From contig JBBSNI010000288.1 in the NCBI GenBank assembly GCA_038232695.1, positions 1 to 7,726 of the forward strand: a DNA stretch of 7,726 nt, read 5' to 3'. Source of the DNA: JAJNNC01 sp038232695. GTDB lineage: Bacteria; Bacteroidota; Bacteroidia; Cytophagales; Cyclobacteriaceae. A program made the position numbers and the translations under genes. The notes under the pieces are model-generated. The model had not been told where the DNA came from, made no database searches, and worked only from the letters and a program-made list of their open reading frames with translations. This document shows positions 1-5,792 of the stretch, piece by piece. Every line of letters starts with the position of its first letter. Position 1 is the stretch's first letter.

Positions 1-81
1 TAAAGGAAGTTTTATAAATAAGGCGTAGCCGTACAGGAACTTTGTGATGGCAAGGATCAGCAGGTATGCACGTAAGATCAT
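1..81 (-). CDS. N-terminus of a probable membrane protein (partial)
   Basis: The minus strand is open from an ATG at 81 to the window edge, giving 27 codons in phase. The peptide begins MILRAYLLILAITKFLYGY and is strongly hydrophobic, as expected for a first transmembrane helix or a signal anchor. An overlapping frame that starts a few bases upstream is also open but encodes a polar, less protein-like peptide, so this frame is preferred. The family cannot be recognised from 27 residues. No convincing ribosome binding site or -7 element is seen upstream. It would be transcribed in the same direction as the acyl-CoA reductase, but 350 bases and a large inverted repeat separate them, so it probably has its own promoter. 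Confidence 0.4.
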   Translation of the reverse strand, partial: MILRAYLLILAITKFLYGYALFIKLPL

Positions 82-325
82 AGCGGTTTATGATCATACT
101 GAAAAGGTCTGGTCTGGCTGGTGTAGGTAGGTCATTTTGGTACTATTACAGGAAAGCCAATTTTTCTTAGCTCTTACGTTTGTTTTAGCTTCCTTTTACC
201 TTCCTCTTAGGTAAGCCCTAAGTAGGAGTAAGGTCATTTTTTTGTACTTATCCGGGGTGAAGGTTTGTGGGTTTACTAAGGTATATGGTCGGGGCTAAGG
301 GCATGGGGGAAGTAAGGTTAGGGTG
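82..325. other. Non-coding stretch, no gene seen
   Basis: No gene-like reading frame is visible here on either strand. The left part is pyrimidine-rich on the plus strand and the right part purine-rich, with TAAGGT-like words recurring. An imperfect hairpin with a following T-run (198-243) is listed separately. Confidence 0.6.
198..243 (+). terminator. Weak terminator-like hairpin plus T-run
   Basis: An interrupted stem pairs ACCTT, CTC and TTAGG with CCTAA, GAG and AAGGT; the innermost part is CTTAGG-TAAGC-CCTAAG (206-222). Seven Ts follow at 237-243, so the polarity is plus strand. No plus-strand gene lies to its left in the window, so it may be chance or a remnant. Confidence 0.25.
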
Positions 326-422
326 TTTTTACCGCAGAGAAAACAGAGGTTAAACACAGAGTTCCGCAGAGCCTCTCTGTGTTCCTCTGCGGCAAAGCCT
401 CTGTGCAACTCTGTGGTAAAAA
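326..422. repeat. CRCAGAG-type inverted repeat, copy 1
   Basis: A long dyad: the outer arms are TTTTTACCGCAGAG (326-339) and CTCTGTGGTAAAAA (409-422), complementary with one G-T pair. An inner stem is formed by CCGCAGAG (364-371) and CTCTGCGG (385-392). Further CAGAG/CTCTG words fill the space between. It lies just past the stop of the acyl-CoA reductase (432) and could end its transcript, since the minus strand reads the stem followed by a T-run at 326-330. About 47 bases (376-422) match copy 2 near 3040 in opposite orientation. Repeats built from CRCAGAG words occur between genes in many bacteria; that is recollection, not a search result. Confidence 0.75.
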
Positions 423-431
423 GTACCAGTC

Positions 432-1445
432 TTATAATTGTGTGACAAACTCTAATGTATCTACACCATCAGCGTAGTCCCATAATTCGGGTTCCTGGGC
501 TTTGCCAAGGGGGTAGCTGCCGGGGTAAGCTCCATCCTGGGATACGATGCACTGTATCTTTTCACGTTGGACGATAATCATAGCATCCAGCGCGGCGGGG
601 CTGTCGTATGCTTCGTAATATAGCACGGAGATCGGGGAGACCAACGCCTCGCTTTTCCGCAGCAGCAGGAAGCCCGTGTCGTAGTGCGGCTCGCTGTTGA
701 CCAGGTAGATGGACTTATTGTAGTCGTAGTTGTTATTGTATTTGTGGTGGTGCAGCACCTTTTCGTAGGGCGACAGTGCGTCCAGCAGGGGAGAGAAGTT
801 ATAATCCTCAGGAACATAGAGCTTGGACACGTTGCGGCAGCCCAGCCCAAAGTACAGAAAGATGTCGCGCCCCAGCGCCTGTAGTGCTTCTGTGGTTTCT
901 TTGCCGGACAGGATGGCGCAGGAAGAACGGTTGCGGCGGATGATGTGGGGCACTTTGGCAAAATAATACTCAAAGTAGCGGGCGGTATTGTCGCTGCCTG
1001 TAGCAATCATCGCCTGCGCATCGTTGAGCCGTTCGGCGAAGTGTATGTAGTCGCTGAAGCGTGGCTCTATCTCCTGGAGCAAGCCGGCGACGTAGCGGAT
1101 CAGGAACGTGTCTTTGCTGCTTAGCTTGGCCAGCAGCTTGTGTCCGCTGATCAGCACCGTGAGCATATCATGAAAGCCTACCAGGGGGATATTGCCAGCC
1201 ATGACGACGCCTACTTTTAGGGGGTTGCGGTTGACTTCGGGCAAGCCTTGCGTCCAGGTGCGGAGCTTTTCTTCGCTTAGATACCGGACGACGCCCTGCA
1301 TGGCTTCGGCTACACTGCTTTCGGTAAACCAGGCGTTTTCCGCCTGCGCCCGGCTGAAGACAAAAGATTGTTCCTTAACGCTCAGGTTCTTCAGGATGTT
1401 GCCGACGGTAGCCCAGGCTTTGATACGGTCTTCTAATTTTATCAT
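432..1445 (-). CDS. Acyl-CoA reductase, LuxC family
   Basis: The 337-residue protein matches the LuxC/acyl-CoA reductase family, which belongs to the aldehyde dehydrogenase fold and reduces an acyl-CoA or acyl thioester to an aldehyde with NAD(P)H. Visible landmarks are VGVVMAGNIPLVGFHD at 78-93, in the nucleotide-binding half; IATGSDNTARYFEYYF at 147-162; and FGLGCRNVSKLYVPE at 199-213, where Cys203 is the likely acyl-accepting nucleophile. The C-terminal QDGAYPGSYPLGKAQ (303-317) is also typical of the family. The protein is shorter than luminous-bacterium LuxC (about 480 residues) but near the size I recall for Bacteroidota homologues. No luxD, luxE or luciferase genes are nearby, so bioluminescence is not implied. 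The ATG at 1445 gives a natural start (MIKLEDRIKAW), without a clear Shine-Dalgarno. The gene is divergent from a dicluster ferredoxin 179 bases away; a functional link is inferred. The true substrate is unknown. Confidence 0.85.
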   Translation of the reverse strand: MIKLEDRIKAWATVGNILKNLSVKEQSFVFSRAQAENAWFTESSVAEAMQGVVRYLSEEKLRTWTQGLPEVNRNPLKVGVVMAGNIPLVGFHDMLTVLISGHKLLAKLSSKDTFLIRYVAGLLQEIEPRFSDYIHFAERLNDAQAMIATGSDNTARYFEYYFAKVPHIIRRNRSSCAILSGKETTEALQALGRDIFLYFGLGCRNVSKLYVPEDYNFSPLLDALSPYEKVLHHHKYNNNYDYNKSIYLVNSEPHYDTGFLLLRKSEALVSPISVLYYEAYDSPAALDAMIIVQREKIQCIVSQDGAYPGSYPLGKAQEPELWDYADGVDTLEFVTQL

Positions 1446-1624
1446 TTTATTATAAAAGGATTCTGTTTGTTGTGTATTGAACCTAAGTTTTGTTATTTCG
1501 TTATCTTTTTAATAACTCCAAGGCTACCCGAATCGTATGTGCCCGTTCCTTAAAAAGCAATGGCAAATACCTTGAGAGTTTCTATACTGTAAAGCAACGT
1601 TTAAAAAACGATAACAAGTACCTT

Positions 1625-1972
1625 ATGGCTATAATGATCACCGATGAATGCATCAACTGCGGCGCCTGCGAGCCGGAATGCCCCAATACAGCTATCTATG
1701 AAGGGGGCGTCTCCTGGGCGTGGACTGACGGCACCGACCTGAAAGAGGTAGAACTGGACGATGGGCAGGCAGTAGATGCTAAAGAACCGCAAGAACCTTA
1801 CTCTGATGAGTTTTATTATATCGTGACCGGCAAGTGTACCGAGTGTATGGGCTTTCACGAAGAACCACAGTGCGCTGCCGTCTGCCCCGTAGACTGCTGC
1901 GTAGACGACCCCGATGCCCGCGAATCCGAAGAAGAGTTGTTAGGGAAGAAAGCCTGGATGCATAGTCAATAG
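1625..1972 (+). CDS. Dicluster [4Fe-4S] ferredoxin
   Basis: This 115-residue, acidic cytoplasmic electron carrier starts at MAIMITDECINCGAC. Cluster motif 1 is C9-x2-C12-x2-C15-x3-C19-P; motif 2 is C71-x2-C74-x8-C83-x3-C87-P, with the longer spacing seen in Alv-type dicluster ferredoxins. Either motif can hold a [4Fe-4S] cluster by exchanging its fourth cysteine. Between the motifs is an acidic insert of about 50 residues (D42-Y59). The open frame extends upstream to 1490, but that added part is basic and not ferredoxin-like, and the ferredoxin fold normally begins a few residues before the first cysteine, so 1625 is the preferred start; no Shine-Dalgarno is seen. The gene is divergent from the acyl-CoA reductase and may share a regulatory region with it. 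Its stop overlaps the first unit of a heptad hairpin (1972-2040). Confidence 0.92.
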   Translation: MAIMITDECINCGACEPECPNTAIYEGGVSWAWTDGTDLKEVELDDGQAVDAKEPQEPYSDEFYYIVTGKCTECMGFHEEPQCAAVCPVDCCVDDPDARESEEELLGKKAWMHSQ

Positions 1973-2040
1973 AAGCTGGAAGAAAGAAGACCGAAGACTA
2001 AAATCTTTGCTTCCGTCTTCCCGCTTCTGTCTTCTGTCTT
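1972..2040. terminator. Palindromic heptad array, likely bidirectional terminator
   Basis: Four 7-base units beginning GAAG (1972-1978, 1979-1985, 1986-1992, 1993-1999) are followed by a 10-base spacer and four 7-base units beginning CTTC (2010-2016, 2017-2023, 2024-2030, 2031-2037). The arms are largely complementary, giving a stem of about 28 bases. The array fills the whole space between the converging ferredoxin and DUF58 genes and touches both stop codons. A role in ending both transcripts is inferred from position and symmetry; there is no long T-run. Confidence 0.6.
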
Positions 2041-2941
2041 ATTTCATACTAGCCCGTTTGATCAGGTAGGTTCTCAGGATTTGATCCATGCCTTTGTTGA
2101 TGTCTGCTTCGATGAAGTCTATCTTTGATTGTCCGCACCGGATCTTTAGCTCGTGGTGGTATTCGCGCATCTGTTTGCGGTAGGCTTCCCTGATCTGGGA
2201 GGGGTGCAGCTTGAGCCTTTCGCCTTTTTCCATGTCGATAAACTCATAGGGTCTTTCCTCAAAGTCAAAGTCCAGTTCGGTTTTGTGGTCTGTCACGTGG
2301 AAGAGCAGCACTTCGTGCCGATTGTGTTTCAGGTGTTGGAGGGCGGCAAAGATCTGGTCTTGCTCCCCGTAGTTTTCAAACATATCGCTGAAGATCACCA
2401 CCAGCGAACGCTTATGAATCTTCTCGGCAACCTGGTGGAGCACATGGGCGACGGATGTTTTGCGTGTCTGAGGCTGGCTTTTGAGCATATCTTCAAAAAT
2501 CAGGAATAGCTTGTGCAGGTGCGAGGAAGTAGATTTGACCTGGGTTTGCAGGTCTATATCTTCCGAAAACACATACATGCCTACCGCATCGCGCTGCTTC
2601 TGGAGCAGGTACGCCAGGGCGGCTGCCGCCATGATGCTGAAGGTGATCTTGCCTTTGTTCTCCTGGGGATAATACATAGACGAAGAGTTGTCCAGGACGA
2701 TCTGGCAGCGCAGGTTGGTTTCTTCCTCGTAGCGCTTGGTGTACATGCGGTCGGTCTTGGCATATACTTTCCAGTCGATGTGGCGGGTGCTTTCGCCGTT
2801 GTTGTACAGGCGGTGTTCGGCAAACTCTACCGAGAAGCCATGATAGGGAGACTTATGCAGCCCCGTGATAAAGCCCTCTACGAGTTGCCTTGCCAGCAAT
2901 TCTATGTTACCAAAGGAGCGTATTTCGGATAATTTAAGCAT
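2039..2941 (-). CDS. DUF58 / von Willebrand A-like domain protein
   Basis: The 300-residue protein carries the DUF58 signature: HRLYNNGESTRHIDWKVYAK (43-62), followed by MYTKRYEEETNLRCQIVLDNSSSM (66-89). The DNSSS at 84-88 fits the metal-ion-dependent adhesion site (D84, S86, S88) of a vWA fold, and VVIFSDMFEN at 181-190 supplies the later conserved Asp186. No transmembrane segment is seen, so it is probably cytoplasmic, as in the short DUF58 proteins of Bacteroidota. Family members usually sit beside a MoxR-type AAA+ ATPase and Bat/vWA genes and are thought to work with the ATPase as a chaperone-like pair; no MoxR gene is within this window, so the partner must be elsewhere or already lost. 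The start is ATG at 2941; a TAnnTTTG-like element lies 22 bases upstream. The start region has no Shine-Dalgarno, which is common in this phylum. Confidence 0.88.
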   Translation of the reverse strand: MLKLSEIRSFGNIELLARQLVEGFITGLHKSPYHGFSVEFAEHRLYNNGESTRHIDWKVYAKTDRMYTKRYEEETNLRCQIVLDNSSSMYYPQENKGKITFSIMAAAALAYLLQKQRDAVGMYVFSEDIDLQTQVKSTSSHLHKLFLIFEDMLKSQPQTRKTSVAHVLHQVAEKIHKRSLVVIFSDMFENYGEQDQIFAALQHLKHNRHEVLLFHVTDHKTELDFDFEERPYEFIDMEKGERLKLHPSQIREAYRKQMREYHHELKIRCGQSKIDFIEADINKGMDQILRTYLIKRASMK

Positions 2942-2962
2942 ATCGGAAGGTTTCTATATCAA

Positions 2963-2970
2963 CAAACATA
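2963..2970 (-). promoter_or_regulatory. Candidate -7 element for the DUF58 gene
   Basis: The minus strand reads TATGTTTG, matching the Bacteroidota -7 consensus TAnnTTTG, 21 bases before the ATG. Transcription would then begin near 2957. No good TTG (-33) element is found at the usual spacing of about 19-21 bases, so the call is weak. Confidence 0.3.
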
Positions 2971-3034
2971 CGGCAATATTTGGTTTTTTTGCCTAACGTT
3001 CCTTTTTAGTTTTGTTGTTTAGCATGGTTTGGTA

Positions 3035-3093
3035 TTTTAACCGCAGAGTGGCACAGAGGTTTCAACGCAGAGGAACCCAGAGGTGCTTTGCGG
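3035..3093. repeat. CRCAGAG-type repeat, copy 2
   Basis: This stretch reads TTTTAACCGCAGAGTGGCAC and continues through three more CAGAG words to CTTTGCGG. Read on the minus strand, it aligns over about 48 bases with plus-strand 376-422 of copy 1, with roughly eight differences, so the copies are in opposite orientation. The ends CCGCAGAG (3041-3048) and CTTTGCGG (3086-3093) are nearly complementary. It lies between the end of the carbon-nitrogen hydrolase remnant and the start of the DUF58 gene, where it could terminate minus-strand transcription. Confidence 0.7.
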
Positions 3094-3136
3094 AAGTCCA
3101 TACTGGTCAGCAATACTACGTGAGTAACCGTTTGTT

Positions 3137-3442
3137 TCAGATCGTCTGTTGAATGACTTTTTCAGTGGCTGTGTCAAAAAGCAGGATTCCTTCGGTGTTA
3201 TCATTGATCAAAAAAACCTGTTGTTGTCCGCCGACGAAATAGGGAAGTTCGTCCTGGTGCAGATGTTGTTTGGAGTAGGTTTGCCTGGGTCTGTTGGATT
3301 GAAAAATCAGCATACTGATCAAAATATCTGTGCCGGATGTTGTAGGCATCCCTACGCCAAGGGTAAGCTGGTGGGTATCGCTGATCGTTTGAAAGTCGTC
3401 AAACCTACCCTCATTTTGATCTGTTGCCAAGTCTCTGGCTAA
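3137..3442 (-). pseudogene. Internal fragment of a carbon-nitrogen hydrolase (nitrilase superfamily)
   Basis: The minus-strand frame that ends with TGA at 3137 encodes a stretch resembling the middle of nitrilase-superfamily amidohydrolases. Key parts are HQLTLGVGMPT, then ISMLIFQSNRPRQTYSKQHL and HQDELPYFVGG; the Lys in TYSKQHL fits the catalytic lysine of the Glu-Lys-Cys triad. The N-terminal part with the catalytic Glu is missing: homology begins right at the edge of the dyad repeat (3443-3492), and further upstream the frame only reads through the repeat. Beyond FVGGQQQ the sequence drifts (NDNTEGILLFDTATEKVI) and the expected ICYE-type cysteine motif is not seen. The piece is about 100 residues against 260-300 for intact enzymes. 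I conclude a dead remnant; no start codon within the homologous part is convincing. The exact substrate class is unknown. The family call rests on pattern recognition alone. Confidence 0.55.
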
Positions 3443-3492
3443 GGCACACGTTAAACCGCGCTCCGCAGGCTGTGTTAAACGTGCGCAAGATT
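3443..3492 (-). repeat. Dyad repeat, copy A
   Basis: The arms GCACACGTT (3444-3452) and AACGTGCGC (3478-3486) are complementary except for one position, forming a hairpin with a GC-rich loop. On the minus strand it reads AATCTTGCGCACGTTTAAC, which encodes the final NLAHV-stop of the ATPase. Copy B at 7505-7540 shares both outer parts (GGCACACGTTA and the GTTAAACG-GCGC side) but has a shorter middle. Confidence 0.65.
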
Positions 3493-4635
3493 GGGCGTGG
3501 AACTGGTGATCCAATCCAGATAATTGTTTTGATCAACCACAGTAAAAGCGGCTTCGGGATAAGCTTTGGCAAAGGCTGCCGGTTTTTTGGCGTTTTTAAC
3601 TTGCCATTTACATTCAAGTGCCTGCAAGTGCTGCTGGCTATTCAGTTCCAGCAGGTCTATTTCCTGTCCGTCGTAAGTGCGCCAGAAAAAATACTGCGGC
3701 TCATATTCGCGGTAACTGTTATATTTTATTCTTTCACTCAGTATATATTGTTCCCACAATTGTCCAATATCATTGCGTATACGCAACGGGCTAAAATTAT
3801 GGATCAGCGCATTGCGGATTCCATTATCATAAAAGTACCATTTTTTACTTTTGCTGACTTCTTTACGCAAATTAGCACTATAGCCAGTTAATGGATAAAT
3901 AATGAATACTTTGGTAAGTAAATCCAGATACCGCTCTACGGTTGCTTTGTTTAATTGCAGACTATTTCCCAATTCTACTGTGCTGACTTGGCTACCAACT
4001 TGCCAGGCCAGCAACTGCAATAGTTTATATAATACGTCTGCCCCTTTGAGATTTTCCAGTATCAGCAGGTCTTTAAGTAAATAACTGTTCACTAACTGCT
4101 TTAGATAGTTTTCCTTTTGCTGTGCTTCAGAAAGGTGCCATAGTTCCGGATAACTTCCATAAATGAGCCTCTGGTCAAGGTTGCGGAGCGTAGTCAGCCG
4201 ATCTTCCATCATTGATAACTCAGTTTGCGCAATAGGATATAAATGGTAAACCATGTTGCGCCCTACCAATGGCTCACCGGTATTATATATCAAATCGAAA
4301 CTGCTGCTGCCGGTGGCAATAATGGTAATACCTTGGATATTGTCAATCATTAATTTCAGAATCTTCCCAATGTTTGGAATCGCCTGAGCCTCATCTATAA
4401 TTACGATTTTTTTTCCCTTGACAAGTTGTTGGTAATTGGCAATTGTTCTTTGTTGCAACAGATGGGCTACTTGCATATCTTCTCCTTGCAGCAATAACAC
4501 ATCGTTGCTATATTTATTAGCTATATATTCTACAATAGTAGTTTTGCCCGTACGTCGAGTTCCGTACAACATCAATACTTTTTGTTTGCCTAACAAAGTT
4601 TCAAATTTCTGAGCGATTGATCGTGGAATATCCAT
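3475..4635 (-). CDS. AAA_14/DUF4143-type ATPase
   Basis: The 386-residue protein is a typical prokaryotic AAA_14 (N-terminal) plus DUF4143 (C-terminal) protein. The Walker A motif is GTRRTGKTT at 25-33, Walker B is KIVIIDEAQ at 76-84, and IIATGSSSFDL at 105-115 is the sensor-like strand. YGSYPEL around residue 160 and a winged-helix-like stretch (VSTVELGNSLQLNKATVERYL) lead to the C-terminal nuclease-like core, FFWRTYDGQEIDLLEL followed by LECKW, a D...ExK arrangement. Such proteins are common and often horizontally spread; their cellular job is mostly unknown, so none is assigned. The ATG at 4635 precedes MDIPRSIAQKF and is the natural start. The gene is visibly more AT-rich than the reductase and the TRAP receptor gene. 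The normal protein seems to end at NYLDWIT; the last residues (NLAHV) and the stop come from dyad repeat copy A. Catalytic residues look intact. Confidence 0.85.
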   Translation of the reverse strand: MDIPRSIAQKFETLLGKQKVLMLYGTRRTGKTTIVEYIANKYSNDVLLLQGEDMQVAHLLQQRTIANYQQLVKGKKIVIIDEAQAIPNIGKILKLMIDNIQGITIIATGSSSFDLIYNTGEPLVGRNMVYHLYPIAQTELSMMEDRLTTLRNLDQRLIYGSYPELWHLSEAQQKENYLKQLVNSYLLKDLLILENLKGADVLYKLLQLLAWQVGSQVSTVELGNSLQLNKATVERYLDLLTKVFIIYPLTGYSANLRKEVSKSKKWYFYDNGIRNALIHNFSPLRIRNDIGQLWEQYILSERIKYNSYREYEPQYFFWRTYDGQEIDLLELNSQQHLQALECKWQVKNAKKPAAFAKAYPEAAFTVVDQNNYLDWITSSTPNLAHV

Positions 4636-4660
4636 GAAAATTCAGGTAAGCGAGCGGCGC

Positions 4661-4698
4661 AATTTATATAAATTAGGGCAGACAGATAGCCTAATTTA
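4661..4698. promoter_or_regulatory. AT-rich palindrome and inverted repeat upstream of the ATPase
   Basis: AATTTATATAAATT (4661-4674) is a perfect 14-base palindrome. It overlaps a second dyad, TAAATTAGG (4669-4677) with CCTAATTTA (4690-4698), nine perfect pairs around a 12-base loop. The group lies 26-63 bases before the ATPase start and could be its promoter/operator. It is also the only structure downstream of the TRAP receptor gene, so a terminator role is possible, though no T-run follows. Confidence 0.4.
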
Positions 4699-4755
4699 CA
4701 AAAAAATGAGTTTATTATGAATATTATAAGATAAATTATACCAAAATACAGTTAA

Positions 4756-5730
4756 CTACTCCACCGCCTGGATGCGCTGGATCAGGTCATAGACTTCCGG
4801 CTCGCTTTTGTATTTTTCGTACATAGGAGCGACTTCCTCGGCAAACTTTTCCTTGTCTGGGTAAGAGATATGGACGCCTGCTGCCTGCACCGCTTTCAGG
4901 GATTCTTCTTCGGCTTCTGCCCAGGCTTTTCTTTCGAAATCAACCGACTCATCGGCAGCCTGTTGCAGCCATTGCTGCTCCTGCGGCGACAGGTCGTCCC
5001 ACACCAGTGTGCTGATGAGCAGGATGTCGGGAATGGAGGTGTGTTCGTTGAGCGAATAGTATTTGCAGACCTCGTAGTGCCTGGAAAAGTAGAAGCTGGG
5101 CAGGTTATTTTCTGCCGCATCGACCACACCCTGCTGCAAGGCGGTGTATAGCTCTCCGTAAGAAATCGGGGTAGGAGAGCCCCCCAACTGCTGCACCATA
5201 TTCATGGCCGTATTGCTGGGCATTACCCTGATCTTCATGCCTACCAGATCTTTGGGCGTCTCTATGGGTTTGTCTTTGGTATAAAAGCTGCGGCTGCCCG
5301 CGTCGTAGAAACACAAGCCCCGCAACCAGTATTTTTGGCCTTCCAGCATCAGGTCGCGCCCGATCTCCCCGGTGAGTACATCGAACTGCTGCTCTTTGCT
5401 ACTAAAGATATAGGGCAGGGAAAGCACCTTAAAGTTAGGCGCAAAGCCCTCCATGACGGCTGCCGACGATTTGGTCATCGCCAGGCTGCCGATCTGCAAG
5501 AGTTCGATACATTCCCGTTCCTGCCCCAACTGGGCGCTGGGGTAGATGGTAATCTCCAACTTGCCGCCGGAGAGTTCGCGGGCACGTTCGGACAGGAACA
5601 TCAGTCCTTTGTGAACCGGATGCGAAGCGTCGTTGGAGTGGGCGATCTTCAGGCTTCGCACCTCGCTGATCTGCTGGCATCCGGCGAAAAGAAGCGCAGT
5701 TAAAATTATGCTTATACAAGGAAGTTTCAT
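4756..5730 (-). CDS. TRAP transporter solute receptor, DctP family lipoprotein
   Basis: This is a periplasmic-side substrate receptor of a tripartite ATP-independent periplasmic transporter, a class that usually carries organic acids such as C4-dicarboxylates, sialate or uronates into the cell with a sodium gradient. With the ATG at 5730 the protein has 324 residues and starts with a lipoprotein signal, MKLPCISIILTALLFAGC, with Cys18 as the lipidation site; this decides the start, although the frame is open to 5838. Family marks are YPSAQLGQERECIELLQIG (63-81), LSLPYIF (103-109), GMKIRVMPSN (164-173) with Arg168 as the expected carboxylate-binding residue, and GGSPTPISYGELYTALQQG (183-201) followed by VDAAENN (203-209). 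Length is normal for the family. The DctQ and DctM permease genes that normally follow are not present: the next gene downstream is the ATPase. The ligand cannot be told from sequence alone. Confidence 0.9.
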   Translation of the reverse strand: MKLPCISIILTALLFAGCQQISEVRSLKIAHSNDASHPVHKGLMFLSERARELSGGKLEITIYPSAQLGQERECIELLQIGSLAMTKSSAAVMEGFAPNFKVLSLPYIFSSKEQQFDVLTGEIGRDLMLEGQKYWLRGLCFYDAGSRSFYTKDKPIETPKDLVGMKIRVMPSNTAMNMVQQLGGSPTPISYGELYTALQQGVVDAAENNLPSFYFSRHYEVCKYYSLNEHTSIPDILLISTLVWDDLSPQEQQWLQQAADESVDFERKAWAEAEEESLKAVQAAGVHISYPDKEKFAEEVAPMYEKYKSEPEVYDLIQRIQAVE

Positions 5731-5792
5731 AAAGGCAAGATATTGTGAAGTAGGTGTTTGATGATTAATGAGGCAAAATAAGGATGAAACGG

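Noticed and set aside
326..422. CRISPR array
   Set aside because: The repeated words are short, imperfect and in both orientations, with no regular spacers.
578..1006. 142-codon minus-strand frame inside the reductase gene
   Set aside because: It is low in complexity (Thr/Cys/Pro-rich) and overlaps a recognised coding sequence in another frame.
1490..1624. N-terminal extension of the ferredoxin frame
   Set aside because: The 45 extra residues are basic and do not resemble ferredoxins; family members start just before the first cysteine motif, as at 1625.
2153..2932. Plus-strand frames across the DUF58 gene
   Set aside because: They are antisense shadows of a clear DUF58 coding sequence and resemble no family.
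3111..3210. YVTN-type beta-propeller repeat from the peptide ILLFDTATEKVI
   Set aside because: One short resemblance only; the preceding 70 residues fit a carbon-nitrogen hydrolase better and no second blade is present.
3149..3891. Plus-strand frames opposite the ATPase and hydrolase remnant
   Set aside because: They are not family-like and lie antisense to frames with clear motifs.
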